From an actinobacterium acAMD-2 (GTDB lineage: Bacteria; Actinomycetota; Actinomycetes; UBA12327), in contig JNSE01000031.1 of NCBI GenBank assembly GCA_000754455.1, positions 1-64,000 on the forward strand: a stretch of DNA of 64,000 nt, read 5' to 3'. Below, piece after piece: positions 17,958 to 26,588 of the stretch. The notes under the pieces were generated by a model that saw only the letters and a list, made by a program, of their open reading frames with translations, searched no databases and was not told where the DNA came from. The position numbers were made by a program, and so were the translations under genes. Numbering within the stretch: the first letter of the stretch is position 1; each line of letters starts with the position of its first letter.

Positions 17958-17963
17958 GTCTGT

Positions 17964-19340
17964 CTAGGAACGCAAGTGCAAGCGGCGTGCTGCTTCAGCG
18001 ATTGATCCGGTCATGGACGGATAAACGGTAAACGAATTAGCGATCTGATCCACGCTGAGTTGTTGGTCGACCGCTATCGCGATGGGATAAATCAACTCAC
18101 TGGCCTTTGGAGCAACGACTACTCCGCCGATCACAATTCCCGTACCTGGGCGACAAAAGAGTTTGACGAAACCGTCTTCGAGCCCAACCATCTTCGCGCG
18201 CGCATTAGTGGCTAGCGGCAAGTGCACCGACGTCGCATCGATGAGCCCGGCATCAACATCGCTTTGAGACCAACCCACGGTCGCAATCTCTGGGTCGGTG
18301 AACACGTTGGCACACACACCCTTGAGGTCTAGTGGAACCACTGCATCACCAATCGCATGGCGCATCGCAATACGACCCTGCATCGCTGCGGTAGATGCCA
18401 GCATCAACACTCCGGTGCAGTCGCCTGCGGCATAAATTCCCTGCACCGAGGTACGCGAGACACGATCAGTGGCGATAAACCCGGCTGGATCGCACCGAAC
18501 GCCCACTTCTTCGAGCCCTAAGTCACCGGAATTGGGGACCGACCCCACCGCCATCAAGGCGTGTGACCCCTCGAGGACTTCACCGGATTGCAATACCACC
18601 CGAACACCGTCGTCGGTACGCGTCACCGAGTCGGCGCGAGCATTGCTCAACACCTGCATGCCACGACGACGAAATACATCTTCCAGAACCGAAGCAGCAT
18701 CAGCATCTTCGCCAGGCAGAACTCGGTCCCGAGATGACACTAAGACCACTTCACTACCCAGCGCGTTGTATGCGGATGCCAACTCGGCACCGGTCACACC
18801 CGATCCAACGACAATGAGCTTTGACGGAAGTTCCGGTAGATCATAGATTTGTTCCCACGTAAGAATGCGTTCGCCATCGGGTTCGGCTCCGGACACTATT
18901 CGCGGTCGCGCACCAGTTGCCAACAAGATCACGTCAGCATCAATCTCGTCGCCATTGACGCTCACGCGATTTCGTGCGACTAACCGCGCGCGACCATCAA
19001 TGAGAGTCACTCCTGCGGTACGCAACGATTGTTCGATGTCCTGCGATTGCGCGGCCGCGAGCTTCTTTACTCGCCCGTTAACTAACGCCATGTCAATATG
19101 GACTACACCTGGCACGGGTGCTTGGCCATTGATCCGCACCCCCAAGTCCCCCGACTCAGAAGCCATGGTGACCACCTCAGCGGTCGCGATCAGCGCCTTA
19201 CTGGGCACACAGTCGGTTAAAACAGCCGATCCGCCAATCCCAGAGGCATCAATCAGGGTGACCTGAGCGCCTAATTGGGCAGCTACCAAGGCGGCTTCGT
19301 ACCCACCTGGACCGCCACCGATGATTACAACTGATGTCAC
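17964..19340 (-). CDS. lpdA: Flavoprotein NAD(P)H:quinone reductase of the LpdA (Rv3303c) type
   Basis: 458 residues from a GTG at 19340; an open frame to 19451 would overlap the divergent gene. FAD site IIGGGPGGYEAA at 7-18, NAD site VVGSGVTGAELASAYNALG, second FAD motif GIYAAGDCTG. In place of the lipoamide dehydrogenase disulfide CxxxxC it has A39-VLTD-C44, and the catalytic His of the C-terminal HPT motif is Tyr (VYPSMTGSIAEAA). Loss of these residues is known for M. tuberculosis LpdA, which is a quinone reductase and not a dihydrolipoamide dehydrogenase. Membrane-associated or cytosolic redox protection is the likely role. Confidence 0.9.
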   Translation of the reverse strand: MTSVVIIGGGPGGYEAALVAAQLGAQVTLIDASGIGGSAVLTDCVPSKALIATAEVVTMASESGDLGVRINGQAPVPGVVHIDMALVNGRVKKLAAAQSQDIEQSLRTAGVTLIDGRARLVARNRVSVNGDEIDADVILLATGARPRIVSGAEPDGERILTWEQIYDLPELPSKLIVVGSGVTGAELASAYNALGSEVVLVSSRDRVLPGEDADAASVLEDVFRRRGMQVLSNARADSVTRTDDGVRVVLQSGEVLEGSHALMAVGSVPNSGDLGLEEVGVRCDPAGFIATDRVSRTSVQGIYAAGDCTGVLMLASTAAMQGRIAMRHAIGDAVVPLDLKGVCANVFTDPEIATVGWSQSDVDAGLIDATSVHLPLATNARAKMVGLEDGFVKLFCRPGTGIVIGGVVVAPKASELIYPIAIAVDQQLSVDQIANSFTVYPSMTGSIAEAARRLHLRS

Positions 19341-19366
19341 AAGCGCACATTCTCCCCTGTGCCGAC

Positions 19367-19372
19367 TATGGT
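19367..19372 (+). promoter_or_regulatory. Putative leaderless -10 box (TATGGT)
   Basis: TATGGT ends six bases before the GTG at 19379. This spacing is one reason to prefer that start. Confidence 0.45.
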
Positions 19373-19378
19373 TCCCAC

Positions 19379-19831
19379 GTGACCCTCTATGCAGCGTATG
19401 GATCCAATTTGGATCCCCAACAGATGCACCAACGCGCGCCCCACTCCCCACCAGCAGGATCAGGGTGGTTGCAGGGCTGGCGCCTGACCTTTGGCGGCGA
19501 GGATTTGGGCTGGGAGGGCGCTCTGGCCACCGTGGTCGAAGACCCCGACGATCACGTCTTCGTGATGCTCTACGACGTCCCCAAGGCTGATGAGCAGGCT
19601 CTCGACCACTGGGAGGGGGCCGAGACCGGCCTGTACCGCAAGATTCGGGTTCGGGTACAGGGCATCAATGGTGAGCTCCTGGCTTGGCTTTACGTACTGG
19701 ACGCCTACGAGGGAGGCCTTCCCTCGGCTCGTTACCTCGGGATCATGGCCGACGCCGCTGAGGCCGCCGGTGCTCCAGCGGATTACGTCCTCGCCCTGCG
19801 AAGTCGCCCCTGTCAGTCTCTGGGCACCTAA
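19379..19831 (+). CDS. Gamma-glutamylcyclotransferase-like protein
   Basis: 150 residues from a GTG at 19379; an ATG at 19334 would overlap the divergent lpdA start. VTLYAAYGSNLDPQQM is the YGSN substrate loop of the GGCT/AIG2 fold and ALDHWEGAETGLYRK contains the expected acidic residue. Members cyclise gamma-glutamyl dipeptides or amines to 5-oxoproline; the actual substrate here is not known. Pairing with lpdA in divergent orientation equals Rv3303c/Rv3304 of M. tuberculosis. Confidence 0.85.
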   Translation: MTLYAAYGSNLDPQQMHQRAPHSPPAGSGWLQGWRLTFGGEDLGWEGALATVVEDPDDHVFVMLYDVPKADEQALDHWEGAETGLYRKIRVRVQGINGELLAWLYVLDAYEGGLPSARYLGIMADAAEAAGAPADYVLALRSRPCQSLGT

Positions 19832-19880
19832 GATTTAGGTATCCGCCCGAACTGCCGATACATAACGAATGGAGGCACAC

Positions 19881-20279
19881 GTGATTTCCGACGACACCCG
19901 GATCATCCGACCGGCTGCAGTCTTGGATGAGCGTTTGGCTCTCATCGTCGTCAAGGAACTTGAACGACAGGACGTGGCCTTTGGCGGCCTGTGGAACGCT
20001 ACGACCTCACTGTGGCAACGCTACGACCGTCCCTGGGATGGTGAAGACGGCACACGAGGTTCGGCTGAACTCATCGGCTCCATCGCGGTCATGTACGACA
20101 CCCCCGCACGACGACAAATCACGATTTATAAAGTCACCGCTACCGAGTACGGCATCACTAGCGGATGGACTGTCGATGGAATTTGCGATGAGGCCCTCGC
20201 TAGCGCTGACATCACCTTGGCTACGTGTCCTCGTGCCGACTTGACGGCACCACCACCCAGCGACCCGTTTCGCAAGTAG
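19881..20279 (+). CDS. Conserved-looking soluble protein of unknown function
   Basis: 132 residues from a GTG at 19881, chosen because GGAGG (19871-19875) lies six bases before it; an ATG at 19869 overlaps that site. I do not recognise a family. The sequence is acidic to neutral, has no membrane segment or signal peptide, and has an alpha/beta composition (VLDERLALIVVKELERQDV, LIGSIAVMYDTPARRQITIYKVTATEYGI) ending in a Pro-rich tail. One Cys each in VDGICDEA and ATCPRAD. It follows the cyclotransferase gene by 49 bp and converges on meaB with 24 bp between. Confidence 0.7.
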   Translation: MISDDTRIIRPAAVLDERLALIVVKELERQDVAFGGLWNATTSLWQRYDRPWDGEDGTRGSAELIGSIAVMYDTPARRQITIYKVTATEYGITSGWTVDGICDEALASADITLATCPRADLTAPPPSDPFRK

Positions 20280-20303
20280 GACGCTTTCTCCCAGCTCGTA
20301 GCT

Positions 20304-21257
20304 CTACTGACTATCGAATGCCTTAAGGATTTTTGCAGCGGCCAAACTTGCCGTTGTCTGAGCTGATCGAACATCATCTTGGACTTGATCAGCGATCTGT
20401 CGCACCGCTTCTGAGGATTGCAAACGACTCAGTAACTGATCATTAACCATCGACCACATCCAGTCGACTTGCTGACGGGCGCGACGAGCCTGTATCTCAC
20501 CGGCTTCTTCCATGACGGCATGGTGGCGTTGCACCTCAGCCCATAGCTGCTCAACGCCATCCCCAGTCAAACCACTACACGTCAAAGCCAAAGGTTGCCA
20601 AATCGCATCGGGGGGCTGAATCAGGTGCATCGCATCGGATAACTCCCGAGCCGCGCGTGAGGCTTCCGTCGCGTTTTCTCCATCGGCCTTATTTACCGCG
20701 ATGACATCCGCGAGTTCGAGGACACCCTTCTTGATTCCTTGCAGCTGATCCCCGGTCCGAGCGAGCATCAGGACAACAAAGCAATCCACCATGTTGGCGA
20801 CTGCAGTTTCGGATTGACCCACTCCCACGGTTTCCACGAGCACCACATCAAACCCAGCCGCTTCGACAACAGCCATGGCTTCACGAGTGGCTCGCGTGAC
20901 TCCACCCAAGGTTCCTGAAGTTGGTGAGGGACGAATAAAAGCCTGTGGGTCGATGGAGAGTTTGCGCGTTGACGACGGGTCGACGGCCAGCACGGCGACC
21001 TGGTGCCCAGCACCGGTCAAATGTGACCCCAGAGTGTCAATCAGCGTGGACTTGCCCGCTCCGGGAACGCCGGTGATGCCAATGCGTTGCGCCTTGCCCG
21101 TGAACGGCAACAGAGCAGCTACCAGTTGTTGGGCCAACTCGCGATGGTCCAGGCGCGTGCTCTCGACAAGTGTTAACGCTTTGCCAATCACCGTACGGTC
21201 GCACCTACGAATCCCGACGACATAGTCGTCGAGGGTCAAGGGCGCATCGGCTGTCAC
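20304..21257 (-). CDS. meaB: Methylmalonyl-CoA mutase-associated GTPase
   Basis: 317 residues. G1 loop GVPGAGKST at 63-71, then VAVLAVDPSSTRKLSIDPQ, ETVGVGQSE (G3 region) and NKADGEN (G4). MeaB loads and protects the adenosylcobalamin of the mutase. The gene starts with GTG overlapping the mutB stop (GTGA), so it is the third gene of mutA-mutB-meaB. The helical C-terminus (QQVDWMWSMVNDQLL) is the dimerisation extension. Confidence 0.96.
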   Translation of the reverse strand: MTADAPLTLDDYVVGIRRCDRTVIGKALTLVESTRLDHRELAQQLVAALLPFTGKAQRIGITGVPGAGKSTLIDTLGSHLTGAGHQVAVLAVDPSSTRKLSIDPQAFIRPSPTSGTLGGVTRATREAMAVVEAAGFDVVLVETVGVGQSETAVANMVDCFVVLMLARTGDQLQGIKKGVLELADVIAVNKADGENATEASRAARELSDAMHLIQPPDAIWQPLALTCSGLTGDGVEQLWAEVQRHHAVMEEAGEIQARRARQQVDWMWSMVNDQLLSRLQSSEAVRQIADQVQDDVRSAQTTASLAAAKILKAFDSQ

Positions 21258-23461
21258 GAGGAAGTGGCCTCAAGACTGCGATCGAGTTCGTCCAGCAAAT
21301 CATCAGCGGCTTCAGCGATCACTGTTCCTGGCGGATAGATCGCCACAGCACCCGCGGCGTACAACTCGTCGAAGTCTTGTGGCGGAATGACTCCACCGAC
21401 CACGATCAAGATGTCACTGCGGCCCACCTTGGCAAGTTCGGCCTTCAGTTCGGGAACCAGCGTCAGGTGACCAGCGGCGAGCGAGGACACACCCACGACG
21501 TGGACGTCAGACTCAGCAGCCTGCGCAGCAACTTCGGCCGGTGTTTGGAACAACGGGCCGACATCAACATCGAAACCGAGGTCGGCAAAGGCTGTGGCAA
21601 TGACCTTTTGGCCGCGGTCGTGACCGTCTTGGCCCATCTTGGCCACCAAGATGCGCGGGCGTCGTCCTTGCGCCTGTGCAAAGGCATCCGTGCGTTCGCG
21701 CAGAGCAGTCACGAGATCGGACTTGCCCACTTCGTTGCTGTACACACCTGAGATCGTACGGATTGAAGCAGTGTGACGACCAAAAACTGCCTCGAGCGCG
21801 TCGCTCATTTCACCCACCGTCGCGCCTGCTCGGGCTGCATCGATAGATACCGCCAGCAAGTTGTGCTCGAAATCGGTACTTTCTTGCGCGGCCGCAGCAG
21901 TCAGACGAGCCAGCGCGGCCTGACAAGCAGCCTCATCGCGTTCGCTGCGGAGCTTGGCCAATTTCGTGATTTGCTGGGCTCGCACGTCCGCATTTTCGAC
22001 CTTCAACACATCAATGTTTTCGGGCTCGAGCAACCGGTACTTATTCACACCGATTACGGGCTGACGACCAGAATCAATGCGCGCTTGGGTCCGCGCCGCT
22101 GCTTCTTCCACCCGCAACTTAGGAATTCCGGCTTCAATGGCCTTGGTCATTCCGCCAGCCGCTTCGACTTCCTGGATGTGATCCCAGGCTCGCTGGGCCA
22201 GATCGGCCGTCAAGCGTTCGACGTAATACGAGCCACCCCAGGGGTCGATGACGCGCGTCGTTCCCGATTCTTGTTGTAAGAACAACTGAGTATTACGTGC
22301 AATGCGAGCACTGAAATCCGTCGGCAAAGCGAGTGCTTCGTCTAGAGCATTGGTGTGCAGCGACTGAGTGTGGCCTTGCGTGGCCGCCATGGCTTCAATA
22401 CAAGTGCGACCAACGTTGTTATACACATCTTGAGCAGTAAGGGACCAACCCGAGGTCTGGCAGTGCGCTCGCAAAGACAACGACTTGGTGTTGTGTGGTT
22501 CGAACTGCTCCATCAAGCGCGTCCACACCAGTCGCGCCGCTCGCATCTTGGCAACTTCCATGAAGAAGTTCATCCCAATGCCCCAGAAGAAGGACAACCG
22601 TGGCGCGAATGCATCAACATCAAGACCGGCAGCAATGCCTGCGCGAACGTATTCGACTCCATCGGCCAAGGTGTAGGCCAATTCTAGGTCAGCAGTAGCG
22701 CCAGCTTCTTGCAAGTGATAACCACTGATCGAGATGGAGTTGAATTTCGGCATCTTCTTTGAGGTGTACGAGAAAATATCGGAAATGATCCGCATGGACG
22801 AGGCTGGCGGATAGATGTAGGTGTTACGGACCATGAACTCTTTAAGAATGTCATTTTGAATCGTGCCAGCAAGGTCTTCCGGCGCGACACCTTGTTCTTC
22901 GCCAGCAACAACGAACAGTGCCAAGATCGGCAACACCGCACCGTTCATGGTCATGGACACTGACATCTTGTCCAGTGGAATGCCATCGAAGAGCTGACGC
23001 ATATCGAGGATCGAATCGATAGCAACGCCGGCCATGCCCACGTCACCGGCAACGCGCGGATGGTCAGAGTCGTAGCCACGGTGGGTAGCAAGGTCGAAAG
23101 CGACGCTGAGTCCCTTTTGACCGGCCAAAAGATTGCGTCGATAGAACGCATTAGAGGCTTCGGCTGTCGAAAATCCAGCATATTGGCGAATGGTCCACGG
23201 CTGGTTGACATACATCGTCGGGTATGGGCCACGCACAAAAGGAGCGATGCCCGGCAAGGAGTCAACGAACCCCAAGCCTTCGCGGTCGGTTGCGCCATAC
23301 AACGGGCGCACATCGATGCCTTCAGGCGTTGTCCAGGTGAGCTCGTCTACGGGCTGACCGGTTTCCTGCGCTACGTCAATGCGCCAACGATCAGCGTCCA
23401 CGCTATCGGCGCCCGCACGCAGGGAAACTGCAGCGAAATTTGGAATTGACTGTGCGCTCAC
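21254..23461 (-). CDS. mutB: Methylmalonyl-CoA mutase, large catalytic subunit
   Basis: 735 residues. TIM-barrel domain with PYPTMYVNQPWTIRQYAGFSTAEASNAFYRR, barrel region about 50-560, then the B12-binding domain with DGHDRG at 612-617 (His614 replaces the dimethylbenzimidazole ligand) and the SSLAAGH and GGVIPPQDF strands. It interconverts L-methylmalonyl-CoA and succinyl-CoA. Starts with GTG overlapping mutA stop. The barrel and the B12 motif are intact, so an active enzyme is expected. Confidence 0.97.
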   Translation of the reverse strand: MSAQSIPNFAAVSLRAGADSVDADRWRIDVAQETGQPVDELTWTTPEGIDVRPLYGATDREGLGFVDSLPGIAPFVRGPYPTMYVNQPWTIRQYAGFSTAEASNAFYRRNLLAGQKGLSVAFDLATHRGYDSDHPRVAGDVGMAGVAIDSILDMRQLFDGIPLDKMSVSMTMNGAVLPILALFVVAGEEQGVAPEDLAGTIQNDILKEFMVRNTYIYPPASSMRIISDIFSYTSKKMPKFNSISISGYHLQEAGATADLELAYTLADGVEYVRAGIAAGLDVDAFAPRLSFFWGIGMNFFMEVAKMRAARLVWTRLMEQFEPHNTKSLSLRAHCQTSGWSLTAQDVYNNVGRTCIEAMAATQGHTQSLHTNALDEALALPTDFSARIARNTQLFLQQESGTTRVIDPWGGSYYVERLTADLAQRAWDHIQEVEAAGGMTKAIEAGIPKLRVEEAAARTQARIDSGRQPVIGVNKYRLLEPENIDVLKVENADVRAQQITKLAKLRSERDEAACQAALARLTAAAAQESTDFEHNLLAVSIDAARAGATVGEMSDALEAVFGRHTASIRTISGVYSNEVGKSDLVTALRERTDAFAQAQGRRPRILVAKMGQDGHDRGQKVIATAFADLGFDVDVGPLFQTPAEVAAQAAESDVHVVGVSSLAAGHLTLVPELKAELAKVGRSDILIVVGGVIPPQDFDELYAAGAVAIYPPGTVIAEAADDLLDELDRSLEATSS

Positions 23462-25323
23462 TGGGCCACTCCGCTTTCATTCAAGGCCGTGGTCAGGACA
23501 TCGATGACATCCACACCAAGCGAAACGAAAACGCTCACTCCGGATTCCATCAACGCATCCTTTAGATCGCCACCAGTGCCAGCCAAGTGAATTTGCTTAA
23601 TGCCCCAGTCACTCAACGTCTGCGCAACCTCGATGGCTTGGTCGCCATAAACAGCATCGCTGGAACAAATGCAGGCCAGACCAGTCGCCGCGATCTCAGC
23701 GCGGGCGCTGTGAGCAAAGGCGATCGTCTCAGCGCGTATTCCGCCGGCTTCGTAGAAGTTCTTGGCAAACGTCGTACGTGCGGTGTAGTCCGAGACGTCA
23801 CCAATGGCAACCAAAACCACGCGGGGATGTTCCGGTGCAGCATCCGCGCGATCCCGCAACGTTTCAAATCCTTCGGCGTAACGCACGCGCGGCAATCCGC
23901 GCGGCTCGGGTGCGGAGACAGCCTTACGCACGAGCGGAGTTTCATGGACATCGGGGAACTCACTCACTCCAGTCAAGGGATCGCGGCGATGAGCAATCCG
24001 TACGGCACGTTCGTGCGCGGATTTCGCCAACGACGATGCCAGGTCTCCGGAAGCCAAGTCCGCGGTAAATCCACCACGACCTTCCATGGCGGTAAACAGA
24101 GCCCAAGCCGCTTCAGCCACTTCCTGCGTCAGGCTCTCAACAAACCATGAACCTCCCGCCGGATCAATGACCCGGCCCACATGTGACTCTTCAATCAGCA
24201 ATGCACTGGTGTTGCGCGCCAAACGGCGAGCCATCGAATCAGGCAAACCTAGAGCCGCATCGAAGGGCAAAACGGTCACGCTTTGCGCTCCGCCCACTCC
24301 CGCACCAAACGCGGCGACAGTGCCCCGTAACAAGTTGACCCAAGGATCGCGACGGCTCAACATCGACCAAGACGTCACCACGTGTTGGCGCATGGCACCG
24401 GCACCGGCTACCGCATCTTGCTGGACGCCAGAGACCTCGGCAACGCGCGACCACAACTGTCGTGCAGCGCGCAATTTGGCAATTGTGGCGAACTGGTCTG
24501 CCGTTGCACTCAGACGGAACTCCACCTGAGCGAAGGCCAAATCCACACTCAGCCCTGCATCTACAAGGGCACGTACGTACTCGGTCCCCATCGCAATGGC
24601 ACCGGCCAATTCCTGCGCATCCGTCGCGCCGGCCTCGTGCAAGACCAAACCGTCGGCAACAAACGAACGCATGTGAGCAAATCGCTCGGCACTTGCTACA
24701 GCAAATCCAACGGTAGGAATCAGATCAGCACTGGTGCCATTACGCGCGGCCTGGCCCAGAGGGTCAAACCCAAAGTTTCCGCTGACTTGGTCGGGCGCTA
24801 GTCCCCGTGCGGACCAGATTTCCTCAAGCGCGTGCGCAGCAGCAATCGCATCATCACCTGCGTCCAAAACCACGGCAGCAAGGTCAAGCAAAACCGGCTC
24901 AAGGATCGAAGGAAGGTCAGCAATCGAGATCGCATCTGCGCCGAGTTTGAGCCACAGTGATGTCGCTCCACCTTCGAGGTCAGCCAAGACAGCAGCCTGC
25001 GTGGCATTCGCATCTGCATCGGCATGGAGGGCACGAACATCCCACCCAGACATAACCGAACCAGCTGCGGTGGAACCTCGGGTAAAGGGCGCTGATCCTG
25101 GGGTGGCTCGTTCAGGGGCTTCGTCCGCGTGCGTGTACAGCGGTGACAGCGTCACACCATCTGCGGTGGTGGTCGTCAATCGACGCGCAAAGGCGCGGTC
25201 GAGCCCAGCACCGTCAAGGGATCCGGAACGGTCTAAGACCTTGTTGACCAAGGCTCGCCAATCAGCGAGGGCGGGAGCGTCCAGGTCAGTGTTCAGCGCG
25301 GGCGCGGATACTGGCAAATCCAT
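23458..25323 (-). CDS. mutA: Methylmalonyl-CoA mutase, small (non-catalytic) subunit
   Basis: 621 residues, collinear with MutB but divergent. The substrate residues of the barrel are lost and the C-terminal domain lacks the DxHxxG B12 motif (VSDYTARTTF in its place), as is normal for the small subunit. It forms the heterodimer with MutB. First gene of mutA-mutB-meaB; its ATG lies six bases after TACGCT, so it seems leaderless. Divergent to the dac gene with 59 bp between starts. Confidence 0.94.
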   Translation of the reverse strand: MDLPVSAPALNTDLDAPALADWRALVNKVLDRSGSLDGAGLDRAFARRLTTTTADGVTLSPLYTHADEAPERATPGSAPFTRGSTAAGSVMSGWDVRALHADADANATQAAVLADLEGGATSLWLKLGADAISIADLPSILEPVLLDLAAVVLDAGDDAIAAAHALEEIWSARGLAPDQVSGNFGFDPLGQAARNGTSADLIPTVGFAVASAERFAHMRSFVADGLVLHEAGATDAQELAGAIAMGTEYVRALVDAGLSVDLAFAQVEFRLSATADQFATIAKLRAARQLWSRVAEVSGVQQDAVAGAGAMRQHVVTSWSMLSRRDPWVNLLRGTVAAFGAGVGGAQSVTVLPFDAALGLPDSMARRLARNTSALLIEESHVGRVIDPAGGSWFVESLTQEVAEAAWALFTAMEGRGGFTADLASGDLASSLAKSAHERAVRIAHRRDPLTGVSEFPDVHETPLVRKAVSAPEPRGLPRVRYAEGFETLRDRADAAPEHPRVVLVAIGDVSDYTARTTFAKNFYEAGGIRAETIAFAHSARAEIAATGLACICSSDAVYGDQAIEVAQTLSDWGIKQIHLAGTGGDLKDALMESGVSVFVSLGVDVIDVLTTALNESGVAQ

Positions 25324-25329
25324 GCCTTC

Positions 25330-25335
25330 AGCGTA
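25330..25335 (-). promoter_or_regulatory. Putative leaderless -10 box (TACGCT) for mutAB-meaB
   Basis: On the minus strand TACGCT ends six bases before the mutA ATG. The same hexamer at the same distance serves the divergent dac gene. Confidence 0.55.
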
Positions 25336-25370
25336 TTCGCGTCTAGCCGGCCACAGCCCTACGGGTCACC

Positions 25371-25376
25371 TACGCT
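25371..25376 (+). promoter_or_regulatory. Putative leaderless -10 box (TACGCT) for dac
   Basis: TACGCT ends six bases before the GTG at 25383; the GG directly before GTG is too near to act as a ribosome site. Confidence 0.55.
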
Positions 25377-25382
25377 GACAGG

Positions 25383-26588
25383 GTGATCGGTCCTCACCAG
25401 TTTCGGCGCGCCCTTGTGGTCGCGGCCCTGACCGTTTGCGCGTGCACGGCCCCTCTTGCCGTCCCCAGCTTCGCTACTCCACCTCCCACGCAACCCTCCG
25501 CCCCGAGCACGATTGGCGGCCCAGCATTAGCCCGCACTGGCACCTTCGTGGGGGGTGGCACAGGCGTGACCGCGTTTCCCAAGGTCACCATGGAGTCCTT
25601 CGTGGTTGCTGATGCCAATTCCGGAGCGATCCTGGCAGCAAGAAATGCCCACAAAAAGCGACCCCCAGCGAGCACCCTGAAGACCTTGACGGCTTTGACG
25701 ATCCTTCCGCGCGTCCGTGTTGACGAGAAGTACCAAGTCATCCCCGCAGACACCTTTGTTGAAGGTTCACGAGTAGGGCTATTTCCTGGCAGCCACTACA
25801 CCTTGGACAACCTCTTTTACGCGCTCTTCTTACCGAGTGCAAATGATGCCGCCAATGCGATTGCTCGCTCTCGCGGCAGCGTCAAAGGCACTGTGCGACT
25901 CATGAATGAAGAAGCACAGCGTTTGCAGGCCTTTGACACCACTGCCAAGAATCCCAGTGGCCTCGACGCAAAGGGGCAGCTGTCTTCGGCTTACGACTTA
26001 GCGCTCTTTGGCCGCGAAGGACTGAAGAATCCCGACTTTGCACGCTATGCCCGCACCGTGAGAGCGCGCTTCCCCGACAAAGAGCCGAAAAACCCCAAGG
26101 TCAAACGCTCGAGCTATCAGATCTATACCGAGAATCGACTCATGGCCGCCGGTTACAAAGGCATGCTTGGCATTAAGACCGGCTACACCACCAAGGCGCA
26201 GCGCACGTTCATTGGAGCGGCTGAACGCAATGGCCGGCGCATCCTGATCACGATGATGGCGAACCAAGGGCCCACCAAAGTTGATGCCAAATTGCTTTTG
26301 GACTGGGGATTTGTCAACGCAGCGCGAATCTCCACTCCCGTTGGGCAACTCGTTGATCCGACTGGCCCAGCCCCTACCTACACCCCACCACCTAGCGCCA
26401 CTGCGCAGCCGGTGGCGACACCAACTACCGCATCACGCGCCGCGGATACCCAATCACGGCGCACCTCGCCAGCACAACAATTTGTGCTGGTGTTTGGGAT
26501 TGCTTTCGCCGGATTCCTTGCACTCATTGGCTACTTCAGTGGCGGCACCAAATCTCGGCAACGCACGCAACGCCCGTCAAGCCGTTAG
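25383..26588 (+). CDS. D-alanyl-D-alanine carboxypeptidase (PBP5/6 type, S11)
   Basis: 401 residues. N-terminal signal peptide (hydrophobic 10-29, followed by ATPPPT), penicillin-binding triad Ser97-T-L-Lys100, SAN at 152-154 and KTG at 265-267, all intact. A Pro/Thr-rich spacer (about 325-360) leads to a C-terminal membrane segment (about 362-384) and a basic tail, so the enzyme is anchored outside the membrane. It trims the terminal D-Ala of peptidoglycan pentapeptides. Stop TAG interlocks with the trpS TAA in TTAG. Confidence 0.95.
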   Translation: MIGPHQFRRALVVAALTVCACTAPLAVPSFATPPPTQPSAPSTIGGPALARTGTFVGGGTGVTAFPKVTMESFVVADANSGAILAARNAHKKRPPASTLKTLTALTILPRVRVDEKYQVIPADTFVEGSRVGLFPGSHYTLDNLFYALFLPSANDAANAIARSRGSVKGTVRLMNEEAQRLQAFDTTAKNPSGLDAKGQLSSAYDLALFGREGLKNPDFARYARTVRARFPDKEPKNPKVKRSSYQIYTENRLMAAGYKGMLGIKTGYTTKAQRTFIGAAERNGRRILITMMANQGPTKVDAKLLLDWGFVNAARISTPVGQLVDPTGPAPTYTPPPSATAQPVATPTTASRAADTQSRRTSPAQQFVLVFGIAFAGFLALIGYFSGGTKSRQRTQRPSSR

